Shown one piece after another: positions 55,767 to 64,000 of a stretch of DNA of 64,000 nt; within the stretch, counting starts at the first letter, position 1, and every line of letters starts with the position of its first letter. Source of the stretch: Streptomyces sp. Edi2 (GTDB taxonomy: Bacteria > Actinomycetota > Actinomycetes > Streptomycetales > Streptomycetaceae); the NCBI RefSeq assembly GCF_040253635.1, contig NZ_JBEJGX010000003.1, positions 5,481,501 to 5,545,500 of the forward strand, read 5' to 3'. The position numbers and the translations under genes were made by a program. The notes below the pieces were generated by a model. That model worked only from the letters and a program-made list of their open reading frames with translations. It made no database searches and had not been told where the DNA came from.

Positions 55767-57104
55767 CTAGAGCCGGGACAGCGACGCGGTCGCGAAGAGC
55801 ACATCGCGGATCGCGTCCCGCTCGCCGTTCTGTCCGGCCGCGGCCTCCTCGGGGGAGATATGGCCCGCGGCCAGCTGGCAGAACTCGGCACTGTCCAGGG
55901 CGATATGGGCGACGGTGCGCTCCGGGGTGCCGAGCGCGGCCGGTGAGTCCAGGGCTATGTACCAGTGCCCGCCGCCGTTGCCTTCGACCTCCAGATGGAG
56001 CGTACGGCCCGGGGCGCCCGCCTCGACCAGCCGCTGCGGCGGCGCGGCCAGCCCGGCCCGCCGGCGGTCGGCCAGCGCGCTGGGCAGCAGCCGGGCGGCG
56101 AGGTCGACCATCAGGTGGAGGTGCGCCGACGCCGGAGGCTCGTACGGATAGTCCACCGCCTCCGCGATGTCCCCGGCATGCACCCAGCACTCGAAGGCGC
56201 GGTCCAGGAACGCATCGTGCAGCGTGAGCCGGAAGTCCCCGTACGGCACGGCGAGCTCGGCCACCTTGTCGCCGGCGAACGACACCTGCCGTATCAGCGC
56301 ATAGCTCTGGTCACGCCAGGGTGCGCGCAGGGCGAGCGGACTCTGCTCCTCGGCCGGCGTCCGCCAGAACGTTTCCGTACGGATCAACGGATTCGGGGTG
56401 CCCGGCGGGGCGGTCGTGCCGAGCGGGTCGGGCAGCCCGAGAGCCGTCGCGACCAGGCCGTCGACCGCCATCAGATGCCCCATGACACCGGCGACGGTGG
56501 ACTCCCGCTCGACCGGACGCTCCCCCTCGAACCAGCGCAGCCGCACCGGAGCGCGCCACTCCGCCTCGCCCATGTCACGCAGCAGCGCGTCCAGTTTGGC
56601 GGTCTCCGCGTCGTACGGCGTCGCCCACTCGGGCACCGGGATACGGGCCGGGCGGCGGCCCAGGCAGCCCTCCAGCACCCGGGAGCGCAGCAGCGGATCG
56701 AGGTCGAGGCTGTCGGCGGGGTGCAGCAGCCCGACGGCATCGCGCAGCCGCAGTGCTTCGTCCGCACAGGAGGCGCAGTCGGTCAGATGCGACTCGACCG
56801 CGGCCGTCTCCTCGGTGGAGCAGGCCGACAGCGCCCAGGCGCCGAGCAGCGACTTGAGGACCCGGTGCGGCGGGCCGGCCGCCGGCGCAGGGAGCGGGAC
56901 GGCAGCGGGCAGCTCGGTCACGGGCTCGGCTTCCGGTTCGCGGGGGCCGCCGCCGGTGTCCTGCACCGGGTCGCGGGCGGGTGCCGGCAGGTCGTCCGGG
57001 AGGGGGCCGTGATCCTCGGCCGCGGTGCGCGGTGCGGGTATCCGCGGCCGTTCGCCGGGGTTGCCGGGCAGCTCGCGGCCGTCCCATTCGTCCGGGCCGT
57101 TCAC
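55767..57104 (-). CDS. Zinc-finger (anti-sigma-like) protein fused to a maleylpyruvate-isomerase-type domain
   Basis: 445 aa. Pro-rich N-terminus (about 1-80), a zinc-finger of the zf-HC2 type (ETAAVESHLTDCASCADEAL, His and two Cys near residue 112) and a DinB-like domain (about 170-440; VAGVMGHLMAVDGLVATALG, FECWVHAGDIAEAVDYPYEP). The GTG at 57104 overlaps the stop of the sigma-factor gene. An anti-sigma role is inferred from that coupling and the zinc-finger; no transmembrane segment is evident. Confidence 0.82.
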   Translation of the reverse strand: MNGPDEWDGRELPGNPGERPRIPAPRTAAEDHGPLPDDLPAPARDPVQDTGGGPREPEAEPVTELPAAVPLPAPAAGPPHRVLKSLLGAWALSACSTEETAAVESHLTDCASCADEALRLRDAVGLLHPADSLDLDPLLRSRVLEGCLGRRPARIPVPEWATPYDAETAKLDALLRDMGEAEWRAPVRLRWFEGERPVERESTVAGVMGHLMAVDGLVATALGLPDPLGTTAPPGTPNPLIRTETFWRTPAEEQSPLALRAPWRDQSYALIRQVSFAGDKVAELAVPYGDFRLTLHDAFLDRAFECWVHAGDIAEAVDYPYEPPASAHLHLMVDLAARLLPSALADRRRAGLAAPPQRLVEAGAPGRTLHLEVEGNGGGHWYIALDSPAALGTPERTVAHIALDSAEFCQLAAGHISPEEAAAGQNGERDAIRDVLFATASLSRL

Positions 57105-57853
57105 CGGGACCGTCCGTTTCCCGGGCCGCCGGGCGGTGCGGAGGTCCCCGGGCCGGAGTGCGGGGAGTGCGGCGGGCGCGCTCCACGGGGAGTGCGTGGC
57201 GCCTGCGACCCATGGGACGAGGCGGGTGCGGAGCGCGGGGCAGGTGCGGAGCGGTGGGCGGGCGGCAGGGCCTGGTGCTTGTGCGCGGTGGACAGCAGTT
57301 GCAGGCCGAGGCGGAGGCGGCGCCGGGCCTCGTCCTCGGTGACGCCGAGGTCGGCGGCGGTCTGGCGGTAGTCGCGGCGCTGGAAGTACGCCAGCTCCAG
57401 GGCGGCCCGCAGGGGCGCGGGCATGGACGTGACGATGAAGTCGGCGCGGGCCGCGGTGGAGGCCTCGCGGATCTTCTGCTCTATTTCGGCGGGCGCGGGG
57501 GCGTCGGTTCCGCAGTCGCGCGCCGAGGCCGCCTCGGCCTGGCGCAGCCGCTGGACGGCCTGATGGTGGGTGACGCCGGCGACCCAGGAGCGCAGCGGGC
57601 CCTGCTTGGGGTCATAGGAATCCGGGTGCTCCCAGATGTAGCCGAACACCTCACGGGTCACGCGGTCGGCGGCGTCCTCGTCGTCCAGGACGCGGTAGGC
57701 GAGGCTGTGCACCAGAGAGGCGAAGCGGTCGTAGAGCTCACCCAGCGCGGCCGCCTCGCCGTGGGCGAGCCGCTGCTGCATCCGCCTGTCCCACCGCGGT
57801 GGGGCGTCGTGTCCCATCGGATCCCCATCCCTGCCCGGCGCCTCCGGGCTCAC
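57101..57853 (-). CDS. RNA polymerase sigma-70 family (ECF-type) factor
   Basis: 250 aa. Region 2 (about 25-95; ALGELYDRFASLVHSLAYRV, VTREVFGYIWEHPDSYDP) and region 4 (about 120-180; LRAALELAYFQRRDYRQTAA, LGVTEDEARRRLRLG). The final 50 residues are Pro/Ser/His-rich. GTG 57853 is used; ATG 57817 (MGHDAPPRWDRR) is an alternative with a nearby G-rich site. Probably held by the coupled zinc-finger protein. Confidence 0.87.
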   Translation of the reverse strand: MSPEAPGRDGDPMGHDAPPRWDRRMQQRLAHGEAAALGELYDRFASLVHSLAYRVLDDEDAADRVTREVFGYIWEHPDSYDPKQGPLRSWVAGVTHHQAVQRLRQAEAASARDCGTDAPAPAEIEQKIREASTAARADFIVTSMPAPLRAALELAYFQRRDYRQTAADLGVTEDEARRRLRLGLQLLSTAHKHQALPPAHRSAPAPRSAPASSHGSQAPRTPRGARPPHSPHSGPGTSAPPGGPGNGRSR

Positions 57854-58280
57854 ACCTCAGCCGTCACTCCTGCATCCGCCTGCCCGGACCTGTGTGCACC
57901 GTCACGGGGCCCGCCGTGCCCTCGAATGTAATGCGCGGGTCTGACAACGCACGCTCCTTTGCGGCAAACCGAGCCCTGAGGGGTACGGGGATGGTAAAGC
58001 CCTGACGGACCGGTGCCCTGGCTTTGTGGCGATAATGCCCGATCGCAGTGGATCGATGCGGATCGTTCGTGCCCGTATGGGGCCATGTGTTATCCGTGTG
58101 TGACCGGATCTCGGCAAAGAGCTGCACCCTTCGGGGCATAGCCTTAGGCGTACTGCCTGTTGTGCCAAGGATTCGGAAGAGTTTCAGGGGAGAGGGGCCG
58201 GGCAGTCGAGCGGGGAAGGATGAGTTCCGGATGCGGTCCGTATTCATCCGGTACGAAAGCGAGCGAAAGGCTTCGAGCGC
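57854..58280. other. Divergent region between sigma factor and STAS genes
   Basis: 427 bp without a gene. A GGGGTACGGGG at about 57978-57988 looks like the -10 of a stress-sigma (SigB-type) promoter, but no matching -35 was found. Confidence 0.35.
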
Positions 58281-58655
58281 GTGTCGTTGAAGGTGGCAGA
58301 GGACGAAAAGGGCCCCTGGGCCGTACTCCAGGTGTCCGGTGAGATGGACCTGGTCACCTCACCGGCGGTGCGCCAGCATGTGCACGACGCGGTGGCGGAC
58401 GGGCGGAGATCCGTGGTGCTCGATCTCTCCGAGGTGCGGTTCTGCGATTCCAGCGGTGTCGGCGTACTGATCGCCGCCCGTCGGCTGATGCGCTCCTGCC
58501 AGGGGCGGCTGCGGCTGATCCTCCCCGCCCAGGGCGCGGTGGACGGCTCACACGTCAACCGGGTGCTGGCCGCACTGGGCGTGCGCCGGCTCTTCGAGGT
58601 CTACCCGGACCTGCGCACCGCCGTCGACGAGGCCGCCGCGCCGCTCTCCGCCTGA
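58281..58655 (+). CDS. STAS-domain anti-sigma factor antagonist
   Basis: 124 aa. The STAS fold covers nearly all of it, with LQVSGEMDLVTSPAVRQHVH and the phospho-switch VVLDLSEVRFCDSSGVGVLI containing the conserved serine. Partner switching with a HATPase-type anti-sigma is the family mechanism; the partner is not in the window. GTG 58281. Confidence 0.9.
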   Translation: MSLKVAEDEKGPWAVLQVSGEMDLVTSPAVRQHVHDAVADGRRSVVLDLSEVRFCDSSGVGVLIAARRLMRSCQGRLRLILPAQGAVDGSHVNRVLAALGVRRLFEVYPDLRTAVDEAAAPLSA

Positions 58656-58668
58656 CGTCTGCGCCTCT

Positions 58669-60126
58669 TCACCCCCGCTCCGTACGGGAGTTCCCGTACG
58701 GGAATTCCGCCCGTACGACGAAGCCGCCGTCGGAGGTGCGCCGCGCCTCCAGCGTCCCGCCGAGGCTCTGTGCGCGCTCGCGCAGCCCCACCAGGCCGTG
58801 TCCGCCCCCGGGAAGCGCGGGGACCGTCGCCGTCGCGTCCGGCGGCCCGTTGCGTATCTCCACCCGCAGCCCGCGCGCCGTACGGCTCCCGTCGGCCGTC
58901 TCCGCCCCGTCCGCCGCCCCTGCCCCGTCGGCCGCGTCCGTCCCGTACGCCGCCTCGACCCCCTCCGTCGCCGGGCCCCGGACCGTGTCCACCGGATCCA
59001 CCCGCACCCGCACCCGCGCCCCCGGAGCATGCTTGCGGATGTTGGTCAGCGCCTCCTGGACCGTGCGGAAGGCCGCGCGCTCCACCGTCTTCGCGCCGCT
59101 CGCCCCGCCGGCGCCGGCCACCACTCCCCGCTCGTACGTCACATCCAGCGCGCTCATCTCGATCAGCCGCGGCAGCTCCTCCAGATCCGGCTGCGGGGCC
59201 AGCCCATGCGCCTCCGCCGCCTCACCGCCGTCCGCCCGCAGCACGCCCACCATGTGCCGCAGCTCCTCCAGCGTCCGTACGGACAGCTCCCGGATGGTCC
59301 TGGCACCCGCACGCGCCTCCGCGTCGTCCGTGCTCACCTGCACCGCCCCCGCCTGCAGGCTGATCAGGCTGACCTGATGGGCCACCACGTCATGCATCTC
59401 ACGGGCCAGCCGGGCACGTTCGGTGGTCTTGACCCGGTCGGCGAGCAGCCGGTCCTCACGACGCAGGCTGCGGGTCAGATCCTCGACGCGGGAGGCCAGC
59501 TCCTGACGGGTGCGCACCAGCAGCCCCAGGGCGATGGGCGCGGCCGAGGTGACGCTGGCGTCGATCAGTACCAGGGTGTTCTCCCGGTACGCGGTGAGTT
59601 CGAAGTCGGAGATCGGATACGGGAAGAAGTGCGCGGCGATCAGCAGCAGCGCACAGCCGCCGAGCAGCGCCCGGCCGGGCCGGCGGGCGGCCAGGGTGTA
59701 GAGCGCGATCATCGGCGCGAACCAGATGTAGCCGATGTAGAGCCCGGGAAGGGTGAAGAGGAAGACCAGCAGCGGGAAGCGACGGCGCACCAGCAGGGCG
59801 GCCGCCGCCGCCATCGAGACGCCCACTTCCAGGTCGAGTTCGACGCCGTTGACCAGCATCGCGTCGGCGATCGCCAGCAGAACGGGGACCGCCAGCGGAG
59901 CGGCCTTGCGCAGCCGCCGCCCGACCGGTCCGCGGGTCGGCGCCCGCCCCGTGCCGAGGCCGGGCGACGGCGCGCCCCGGCCGGACGTCCCCCGGCTGCC
60001 GGTCGCCCGCGGGCCGGACGCCACCGAACCGTTACGCCTGCCGGTCCCTCTGCCGGTCGCCCTGTCGGTCCCTCTACCGGTCCCTCTGGCGTTCCCCCTG
60101 CGCCTCCCGCCCCCGGTTCTCACCAC
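58669..60126 (-). CDS. Two-component sensor histidine kinase (HisKA_3, NarX/DesK group)
   Basis: 485 aa. Basic, Arg/Gly-rich N-terminus (about 1-70), then four to six transmembrane segments (LAVPVLLAIADAMLVNGV, FPLLVFLFTLPGLYIGYIWF). HisKA_3 with ARLAREMHDVVAHQVSLISL carries the phosphorylated His near 250. The ATPase domain has EALTNIRKHAPGARV and GGHGLVGLRERAQSLGG. An Ala/Asp/Gly-rich insert of about 40 residues separates the N and G boxes. The start overlaps the regulator stop. Confidence 0.9.
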   Translation of the reverse strand: MVRTGGGRRRGNARGTGRGTDRATGRGTGRRNGSVASGPRATGSRGTSGRGAPSPGLGTGRAPTRGPVGRRLRKAAPLAVPVLLAIADAMLVNGVELDLEVGVSMAAAAALLVRRRFPLLVFLFTLPGLYIGYIWFAPMIALYTLAARRPGRALLGGCALLLIAAHFFPYPISDFELTAYRENTLVLIDASVTSAAPIALGLLVRTRQELASRVEDLTRSLRREDRLLADRVKTTERARLAREMHDVVAHQVSLISLQAGAVQVSTDDAEARAGARTIRELSVRTLEELRHMVGVLRADGGEAAEAHGLAPQPDLEELPRLIEMSALDVTYERGVVAGAGGASGAKTVERAAFRTVQEALTNIRKHAPGARVRVRVDPVDTVRGPATEGVEAAYGTDAADGAGAADGAETADGSRTARGLRVEIRNGPPDATATVPALPGGGHGLVGLRERAQSLGGTLEARRTSDGGFVVRAEFPYGNSRTERG

Positions 60127-60782
60127 GCCCCCCGGGGGGCGCCCGCCACCAGACCGGCCCGGTCGGCGACGATGGCTGCCTGGATGCGGTTGATCCCGCC
60201 CAATTTCCCCAGCAGGGCGCGCACATGGTCCTTGACCGTACTGGGGGCGAGCCCCATCCGGTCGGCTATCTGGGCGTTGGCCAGGCCCTTGCCGAGCAGG
60301 GCCAGCACCTCGGACTCCCGCGGGGTCAGCCCGCTCACCGCCCGGTTCGCGGCGGCCTGGTCCTCGGCGGTCAGATAGCCCCCGATCACCGCACGGGTGA
60401 CCCCGGGATCGAGCACACTGCCGCCCGCCGCCAGCGTCCTTACGGCCCGTACGAGTTGTTCCGGGTCGGAGTCCTTGAGCAGAAACCCGGCCGCGCCTTC
60501 GCGCAGCGCCGCCGTCAGGTACTCCTGGGCATCAAAGGTGGTCAGCATCGCCACCACGGGCGGCTGCGGGGCGGCGCGCAGCCGGCGCAGGACGGTCAGC
60601 CCGTCCACGTCCGGCATCCGGACGTCCAGCAACACGACATCGGCTGCACACCGCAGCACGGTCTCCACGGCCTCGGCGCCGCTGCAGTCCGCGACCATCT
60701 CGATGTCCGGGGCGGTCCCCAGGATCATCCGCAGTCCGGATCTGACCAGCCGCTCGTCGTCCACCACAGCGACACGGATCAC
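60120..60782 (-). CDS. Two-component response regulator (NarL/FixJ group)
   Basis: 220 aa. Receiver domain with phospho-Asp in VVLLDVRMPDVDGLTVLRRL, MLTTFDAQEYL and the lysine in GFLLKDSDPEQ. LuxR-type helix-turn-helix LTPRESEVLALLGKGLANAQ, then GLAPSTVKDHVRALLGKLG. GTG 60782 follows AAGGGG. First gene of the pair with the kinase. Confidence 0.93.
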   Translation of the reverse strand: MIRVAVVDDERLVRSGLRMILGTAPDIEMVADCSGAEAVETVLRCAADVVLLDVRMPDVDGLTVLRRLRAAPQPPVVAMLTTFDAQEYLTAALREGAAGFLLKDSDPEQLVRAVRTLAAGGSVLDPGVTRAVIGGYLTAEDQAAANRAVSGLTPRESEVLALLGKGLANAQIADRMGLAPSTVKDHVRALLGKLGGINRIQAAIVADRAGLVAGAPRGAW

Positions 60783-61017
60783 CGGCCGCCCCTTTCTCCT
60801 TCGCGCCCATTCGAGCCAGCAAAACCGCCCGGCGTCGCGCGATTCCGCTTCCCTGCCGTCCGGGCCCGCCCTGTGGCGGCCCCGGACCCCCGCCGAGCGG
60901 CGGGGGTGAGCCCGCGACCTCTGGAGGATGCCGCGGGGAGGCCCCCGCGGGCAGAGTTGTTCACATGCTGCACCACTGAAGAGGCCACAGGCCCAAGACG
61001 CGTTGCAGTTCACATCG

Positions 61018-61050
61018 GCGGCCGCCGCGACCCCCACACGCGGCGGCCGC
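61018..61050 (-). terminator. Perfect 12-bp hairpin between minus-strand genes
   Basis: Arms GCGGCCGCCGCG (61018-61029) and CGCGGCGGCCGC (61039-61050) with a 9-base loop. It lies after the small gene at 61119 and before the response regulator start, so it probably ends transcription of the former. Confidence 0.75.
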
Positions 61051-61118
61051 TTCGTGCGTGCGGGGGCGTTCCGGAGGGGGATCTCCCCCGCACGCCCGGC
61101 AAGCGGCCTGGAGCCTTC

Positions 61119-61430
61119 TTAAAACCCCAGGTCAGACGGGGTGTCGTCGTCGGCCGGCCGTGCGCCGCGACTCTGCGCGACCCGTAAGGCGTCCTGCAGC
61201 GCGGCACTGAGTTGGGCCGACAAAAACCGCAACTGCCGCGCATCCACCGCCGGGTCGTCGATGAGCATCCGCGCGTGGTCCAGCAGCCCCGCCCCCATCC
61301 TGAGTTGCAACGCCTCGATCTGATCGGCGCGCCGGGAGAGCGGACTGTCGTCCCGGTCCGTGAGGAGATAGCAGGGTTTGCCGTCCTGACCGGTCCAGGG
61401 GAGCAGCCGGGGGGTGGCGGGTGTGCTCAT
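61119..61430 (-). CDS. Small hypothetical protein
   Basis: 103 aa, no domain recognised. Begins MSTPATPRLLPWTGQDGKPC and contains RADQIEALQLRMGAGLLDHA, then AVDARQLRFLSAQLSAALQD, which suggests helices. Cytosolic and charged. It follows the XRE-TPR gene on the same strand by about 240 bp; a shared transcript is possible. Confidence 0.7.
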   Translation of the reverse strand: MSTPATPRLLPWTGQDGKPCYLLTDRDDSPLSRRADQIEALQLRMGAGLLDHARMLIDDPAVDARQLRFLSAQLSAALQDALRVAQSRGARPADDDTPSDLGF

Positions 61431-61666
61431 CGGGCGCCCTCCGCTTGCGCGTTCTGCCGGTGCGGTCGGAGGGGGATGCGGAGGGCGGTACGGACGGGGG
61501 GAGCGTGGGTCACGTCGACCTGCTTTCGTGGGGTCGCATGGCCCCGGGCGGTTCGCGACGGCCGCGGGGCCCGTCGTTCTTGACGGTGCGGCAACGCTAG
61601 GCAAGGGCCTGCGACCCGGACAGTGACGTGCTGTGCCACTTTTCGCCTCTGCTGGGACGCCCTGTC

Positions 61667-62881
61667 CTACCCGTCGACATCGAGGCGGTCGGCCAGCTCC
61701 GTGAGCGGTGAGGTGCGTCGGCGTTCGCGGTGGCGGAGGTCGGCCACCAGGCGGCGGCTCGTGGAGTGGTAGCGCATCCATTCGGGGGCGGTGCGCTCGG
61801 CGGCGAGCAGCGCCTGCAGCGCGCCGTCGTCCTTGTGCAGATCGGTGAAGGCCAGGGCGCGGTCCACGTGGAACCGCGCGCGCCAGGTCGGGGGCAGCGT
61901 GTGCAGCTCGGGTACGGTGCGCGCCGCGCGCAGTGCCTCGGCGCTCTCCTCCATCTCCACCAGGAAGTTGACCCTGGCCACGCCGACGTTGGTCGGGCCG
62001 AACGGCGTCGCGTAGTCGAGACGGTCCGTGCCGATCCTGGCCGCTGCCGCGCTCGCCATCGCGAGCAGATCCCGTACCGCGTCGCGCCGGTCCAGGCGGA
62101 CCGCGGCCGTTGCCGCACGGAGCAGCAAAACTCCCCACAGGGCCAGTTCGAGCGGTGGGGAGCGGAATCCCGGCTCGATGCGTTCGGCGGCGTTCAGCGC
62201 GACGCGTTCGGCGTCGGCCAGCCGCCCCTGTTTGGTGAGCACCCAGGCAAGGGTGGAGAAGCCGGCGGTCTCCAGGTGAGGATCGTCCCCCTGGGCCGCC
62301 GCTGTCATCGACCGTTCCAGGGCGGTGAAGGCGGCGTCCTCCTTGCCCAGTGCCGTCAGCGTCGTGGCGGCGACCTGATAGGCCTCGGCCAGGACCGAGT
62401 GGGCCGCGGCAGCCTCGGCCCCGGTGGTGGCGCGGGCGGCCGCCTTGGCATCCCTGATCAACTGCGGCAGCAGCGCGCCGATTTCCGCCATCCGTCCCTC
62501 GCGGCGAATGTGTTCCGTCGAACGCAGGGAGGCCTGCAGCGCCGCGATGCCCGGCGGGTCCTCGGGGTCCGGATCGTCGCCCAGGAGGTCGGACACGGGC
62601 GAGACGGCCTGGCGCAGCGCCAGTACGGAGGGCTGTTCGCCCTCACTGCGCACCTCGAAGGTGGCAGGCTGCCCGACGAGCGCGGACGGCTCCACGTCCA
62701 GGGCTCTGGCCAGCGCGTTGAGCGTCGTGAGCCGCGCTGTGCGGCGTACGCCCTGCTCGAGCTTCCGGACGGTGTCGACGCACAGGCCCGCCCGCTCGGC
62801 GAGGGTCTCCTGCGTCAGCTTCCGGCGTGCGCGCAGCCGGGCGATGCGCTCACCGATGCCGGGCTCCTCGGACAACTCCAT
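61667..62881 (-). CDS. XRE-family regulator with TPR-like C-terminal domain
   Basis: 404 aa. Helix-turn-helix about 8-65 (RLRARRKLTQETLAERAGLC, TVRKLEQGVRRTARLTTLNA) and a helical repeat domain about 100-395 (HSVLAEAYQVAATTLTALGK, LADAERVALNAAERIEPGF). This plan fits peptide- or partner-binding developmental regulators. ATG 62881 follows GGGGGTGG; a GTG at 62887 is possible. Diverges from the HAD gene. Confidence 0.87.
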   Translation of the reverse strand: MELSEEPGIGERIARLRARRKLTQETLAERAGLCVDTVRKLEQGVRRTARLTTLNALARALDVEPSALVGQPATFEVRSEGEQPSVLALRQAVSPVSDLLGDDPDPEDPPGIAALQASLRSTEHIRREGRMAEIGALLPQLIRDAKAAARATTGAEAAAAHSVLAEAYQVAATTLTALGKEDAAFTALERSMTAAAQGDDPHLETAGFSTLAWVLTKQGRLADAERVALNAAERIEPGFRSPPLELALWGVLLLRAATAAVRLDRRDAVRDLLAMASAAAARIGTDRLDYATPFGPTNVGVARVNFLVEMEESAEALRAARTVPELHTLPPTWRARFHVDRALAFTDLHKDDGALQALLAAERTAPEWMRYHSTSRRLVADLRHRERRRTSPLTELADRLDVDG

Positions 62882-63057
62882 GGCCACCCCCGCGAGAAGG
62901 ACGTACCGACCACGCTACGCCCGTGCACGGTGCCCACGCCCCCGGGTGCCCTCGTTCCGGGGAGCCCGGCCTGATCGGCTGACCCCATGGCACGCGAGGT
63001 GTATCCCGGGCACATCACCTGAGACGCGGGGCGCGAAGCCGACGGCGAACACGGCCA

Positions 63058-63081
63058 TTTCTGCCCGATTCCGGGCAGAAA
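63058..63081. promoter_or_regulatory. Perfect 10-bp inverted repeat upstream of the HAD promoter
   Basis: TTTCTGCCCG-ATTC-CGGGCAGAAA, ending four bases before the -35 of the HAD gene. A candidate operator for the divergent XRE-TPR protein. Confidence 0.6.
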
Positions 63082-63084
63082 ATC

Positions 63085-63113
63085 TGGACGTTTCGGAGGG
63101 TTCGCTCTAGTGT
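63085..63113 (+). promoter_or_regulatory. Promoter of the HAD gene, near-leaderless
   Basis: -35 TGGACG (63085-63090) and -10 TAGTGT (63108-63113) are 17 bp apart, so transcription would begin at about 63120, next to the ATG at 63122. Confidence 0.6.
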
Positions 63114-63121
63114 GATCGCTC

Positions 63122-63814
63122 ATGATCAAGGACATCCGTATGCGTCCGCTCCCCACCGACGCCGAGGCCGTGGTCTTCGACTGCGACGGGTTGCTGGTCG
63201 ACACCGAGGCCTGCGCGACCGTGGCGGAAACGGCCATCTTCGCGGCGCACGGCCATCCCTTCGGACCGGAACAGAAAGCCCTGGTCATCGGCCGCACCGT
63301 GGAGGCCGCCGGAGAGGCCATGGCGCAGTACTTCGGGCGCCCTGACGCCGGTGCCGAACTCGCCGCCGAACTCCTCCAACGGGTCCGCAAGGAGCTGTCC
63401 CGAGGCGCCGCGGCCCTCCCGGGGGCAAAAGACCTGGTGCGCGCCTGCCGGGCGGCCGTCCCCGTCGCCGTGGCCAGCAACAGCCCTCGCGAACTGCTCG
63501 ACGCGGCGCTGCGGTCGGCCGGCCTCGCCGACTGCTTCACCCACTCGTTCGCCGCCGACGAGGTGCGTTCCCCCAAGCCCGCACCGGAGCTCTACCTCAC
63601 GGCATGCGCGGCACTCGGTGTGGCCCCGGAGCGTTCCGTCGCCTTCGAGGACTCGGCCACCGGCATCGCCTCGGCGCGTGCTGCCGGGCTCTACGTCGTG
63701 GCCGTACCGTCCCTTCCGGGAGCCGACCTCGACCACGATTGGCTGGCCGGCAGCCTGGCCGACCTCGAATTGCGGGACTGGGCCAGGGGGCTGGGTCAGG
63801 AAACCGGGGTGTGA
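63122..63814 (+). CDS. HAD-superfamily hydrolase (beta-phosphoglucomutase-like)
   Basis: 230 aa cytosolic phosphatase or mutase. Motif I VFDCDGLLVDTEACA with the two catalytic Asp near residue 20, motif II VAVASNSPREL, motif III SPKPAPELYLTA with the conserved Lys, motif IV AFEDSATGIASARAAG. The cap domain is between motifs I and II. Substrate unknown. ATG 63122 fits the near-leaderless promoter; ATG 63140 is an alternative. Confidence 0.9.
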   Translation: MIKDIRMRPLPTDAEAVVFDCDGLLVDTEACATVAETAIFAAHGHPFGPEQKALVIGRTVEAAGEAMAQYFGRPDAGAELAAELLQRVRKELSRGAAALPGAKDLVRACRAAVPVAVASNSPRELLDAALRSAGLADCFTHSFAADEVRSPKPAPELYLTACAALGVAPERSVAFEDSATGIASARAAGLYVVAVPSLPGADLDHDWLAGSLADLELRDWARGLGQETGV

Positions 63815-63920
63815 CACCGCCGGCTGACCCGGCCTCTTCGAGCCCGCACACAACGCTGCTGCACGGCGCGTCCGCTCAGGTCCTGGACGGCGCGCATGCG
63901 CCGCCTGCGCACGGCGCCCC

Positions 63921-64000
63921 CTACAGACCCCCGCCCCGTCCCACCGCCGCCGCCCGCAACCCCTCCGTCCGCAGAGCGCCGTACGTGCCGAAGCCGCGGC
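63921..64000 (-). CDS. Possible 3' end of a gene running off the window
   Basis: The minus frame ends at TAG (63923-63921) and reads RGFGTYGALRTEGLRAAA just before a Gly/Arg-rich end. Composition is protein-like but too short to assign. Confidence 0.35.
   Translation of the reverse strand, partial: RGFGTYGALRTEGLRAAAVGRGGGL

Noticed and set aside
55484..56227. Repeat protein with TFRRGIPP units
   Set aside because: It follows from the 33-bp period being a multiple of three; similar frames exist on both strands and none has a ribosome binding site.

Overview
The window is chromosomal DNA of a high-GC actinomycete, almost certainly Streptomyces. Evidence: very high G+C with strong third-position bias, many GTG starts and GTGA/ATGA stop-start overlaps, rare TTA codons, WhiJ-type regulator/DUF397/anti-sigma-like ATPase modules, DUF6879 proteins, a DtxR-type iron repressor and a formyltetrahydrofolate deformylase. 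All calls come from reading the sequence; no database search was run. No rRNA, tRNA or CRISPR array was seen.

1-9.9 kb: the start of serC (phosphoserine aminotransferase), a WYL regulator with a leaderless promoter, an FAD-linked oxidase, a fused FAD/Fe-S dehydrogenase of the D-lactate/glycolate type, a small membrane protein, and a flavin aromatic hydroxylase divergent from its likely TetR repressor across a 28-bp inverted repeat.

9.9-20.5 kb: accessory and regulatory DNA. A WhiJ-like module (hypothetical and HATPase leftward, XRE and DUF397 rightward) is followed by a leftward operon of a TTA-containing small gene, two tandem DUF6879 genes and another XRE regulator. Then come two very small genes (one a 35-residue Gly/Asn/Cys-rich peptide), a GPP34 homologue, a divergent LysR/EamA-exporter pair, a DadA-type oxidoreductase and a Tn3 transposase fragment.

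20.5-34.8 kb: an acyl-CoA catabolic cluster (TIGR03084 protein, AtuA-like protein, biotin-dependent carboxylase beta and alpha subunits, acyl-CoA dehydrogenase, then acyl-CoA synthetase, enoyl-CoA hydratase and TetR). It is split by a second WhiJ-like module (28.3-31.3 kb). An 81-bp imperfect copy of the dehydrogenase 3' end lies just beyond the module, and a shared palindromic motif lies upstream of both halves of the catabolic cluster.

34.8-37.6 kb: a short block bounded by a 70-bp dispersed repeat in opposite orientations. It holds a secreted allene-oxide-cyclase-like protein, a LysR regulator, an IS5-type transposase remnant and a membrane protein.

37.6-64 kb: mostly core genes. In order: a citrate synthase-like enzyme, pdxH, a PAS protein, an SIS protein, a DtxR regulator, an alpha/beta-hydrolase lacking the usual nucleophilic serine, an ABC exporter, a primase/polymerase-domain protein, a large regulator, a Pro/Gln-rich single-pass membrane protein, a substrate-binding lipoprotein, purU, a sigma factor translationally coupled to a zinc-finger/maleylpyruvate-isomerase-type protein, a STAS antagonist, a two-component system, an XRE-TPR regulator and a HAD phosphatase.
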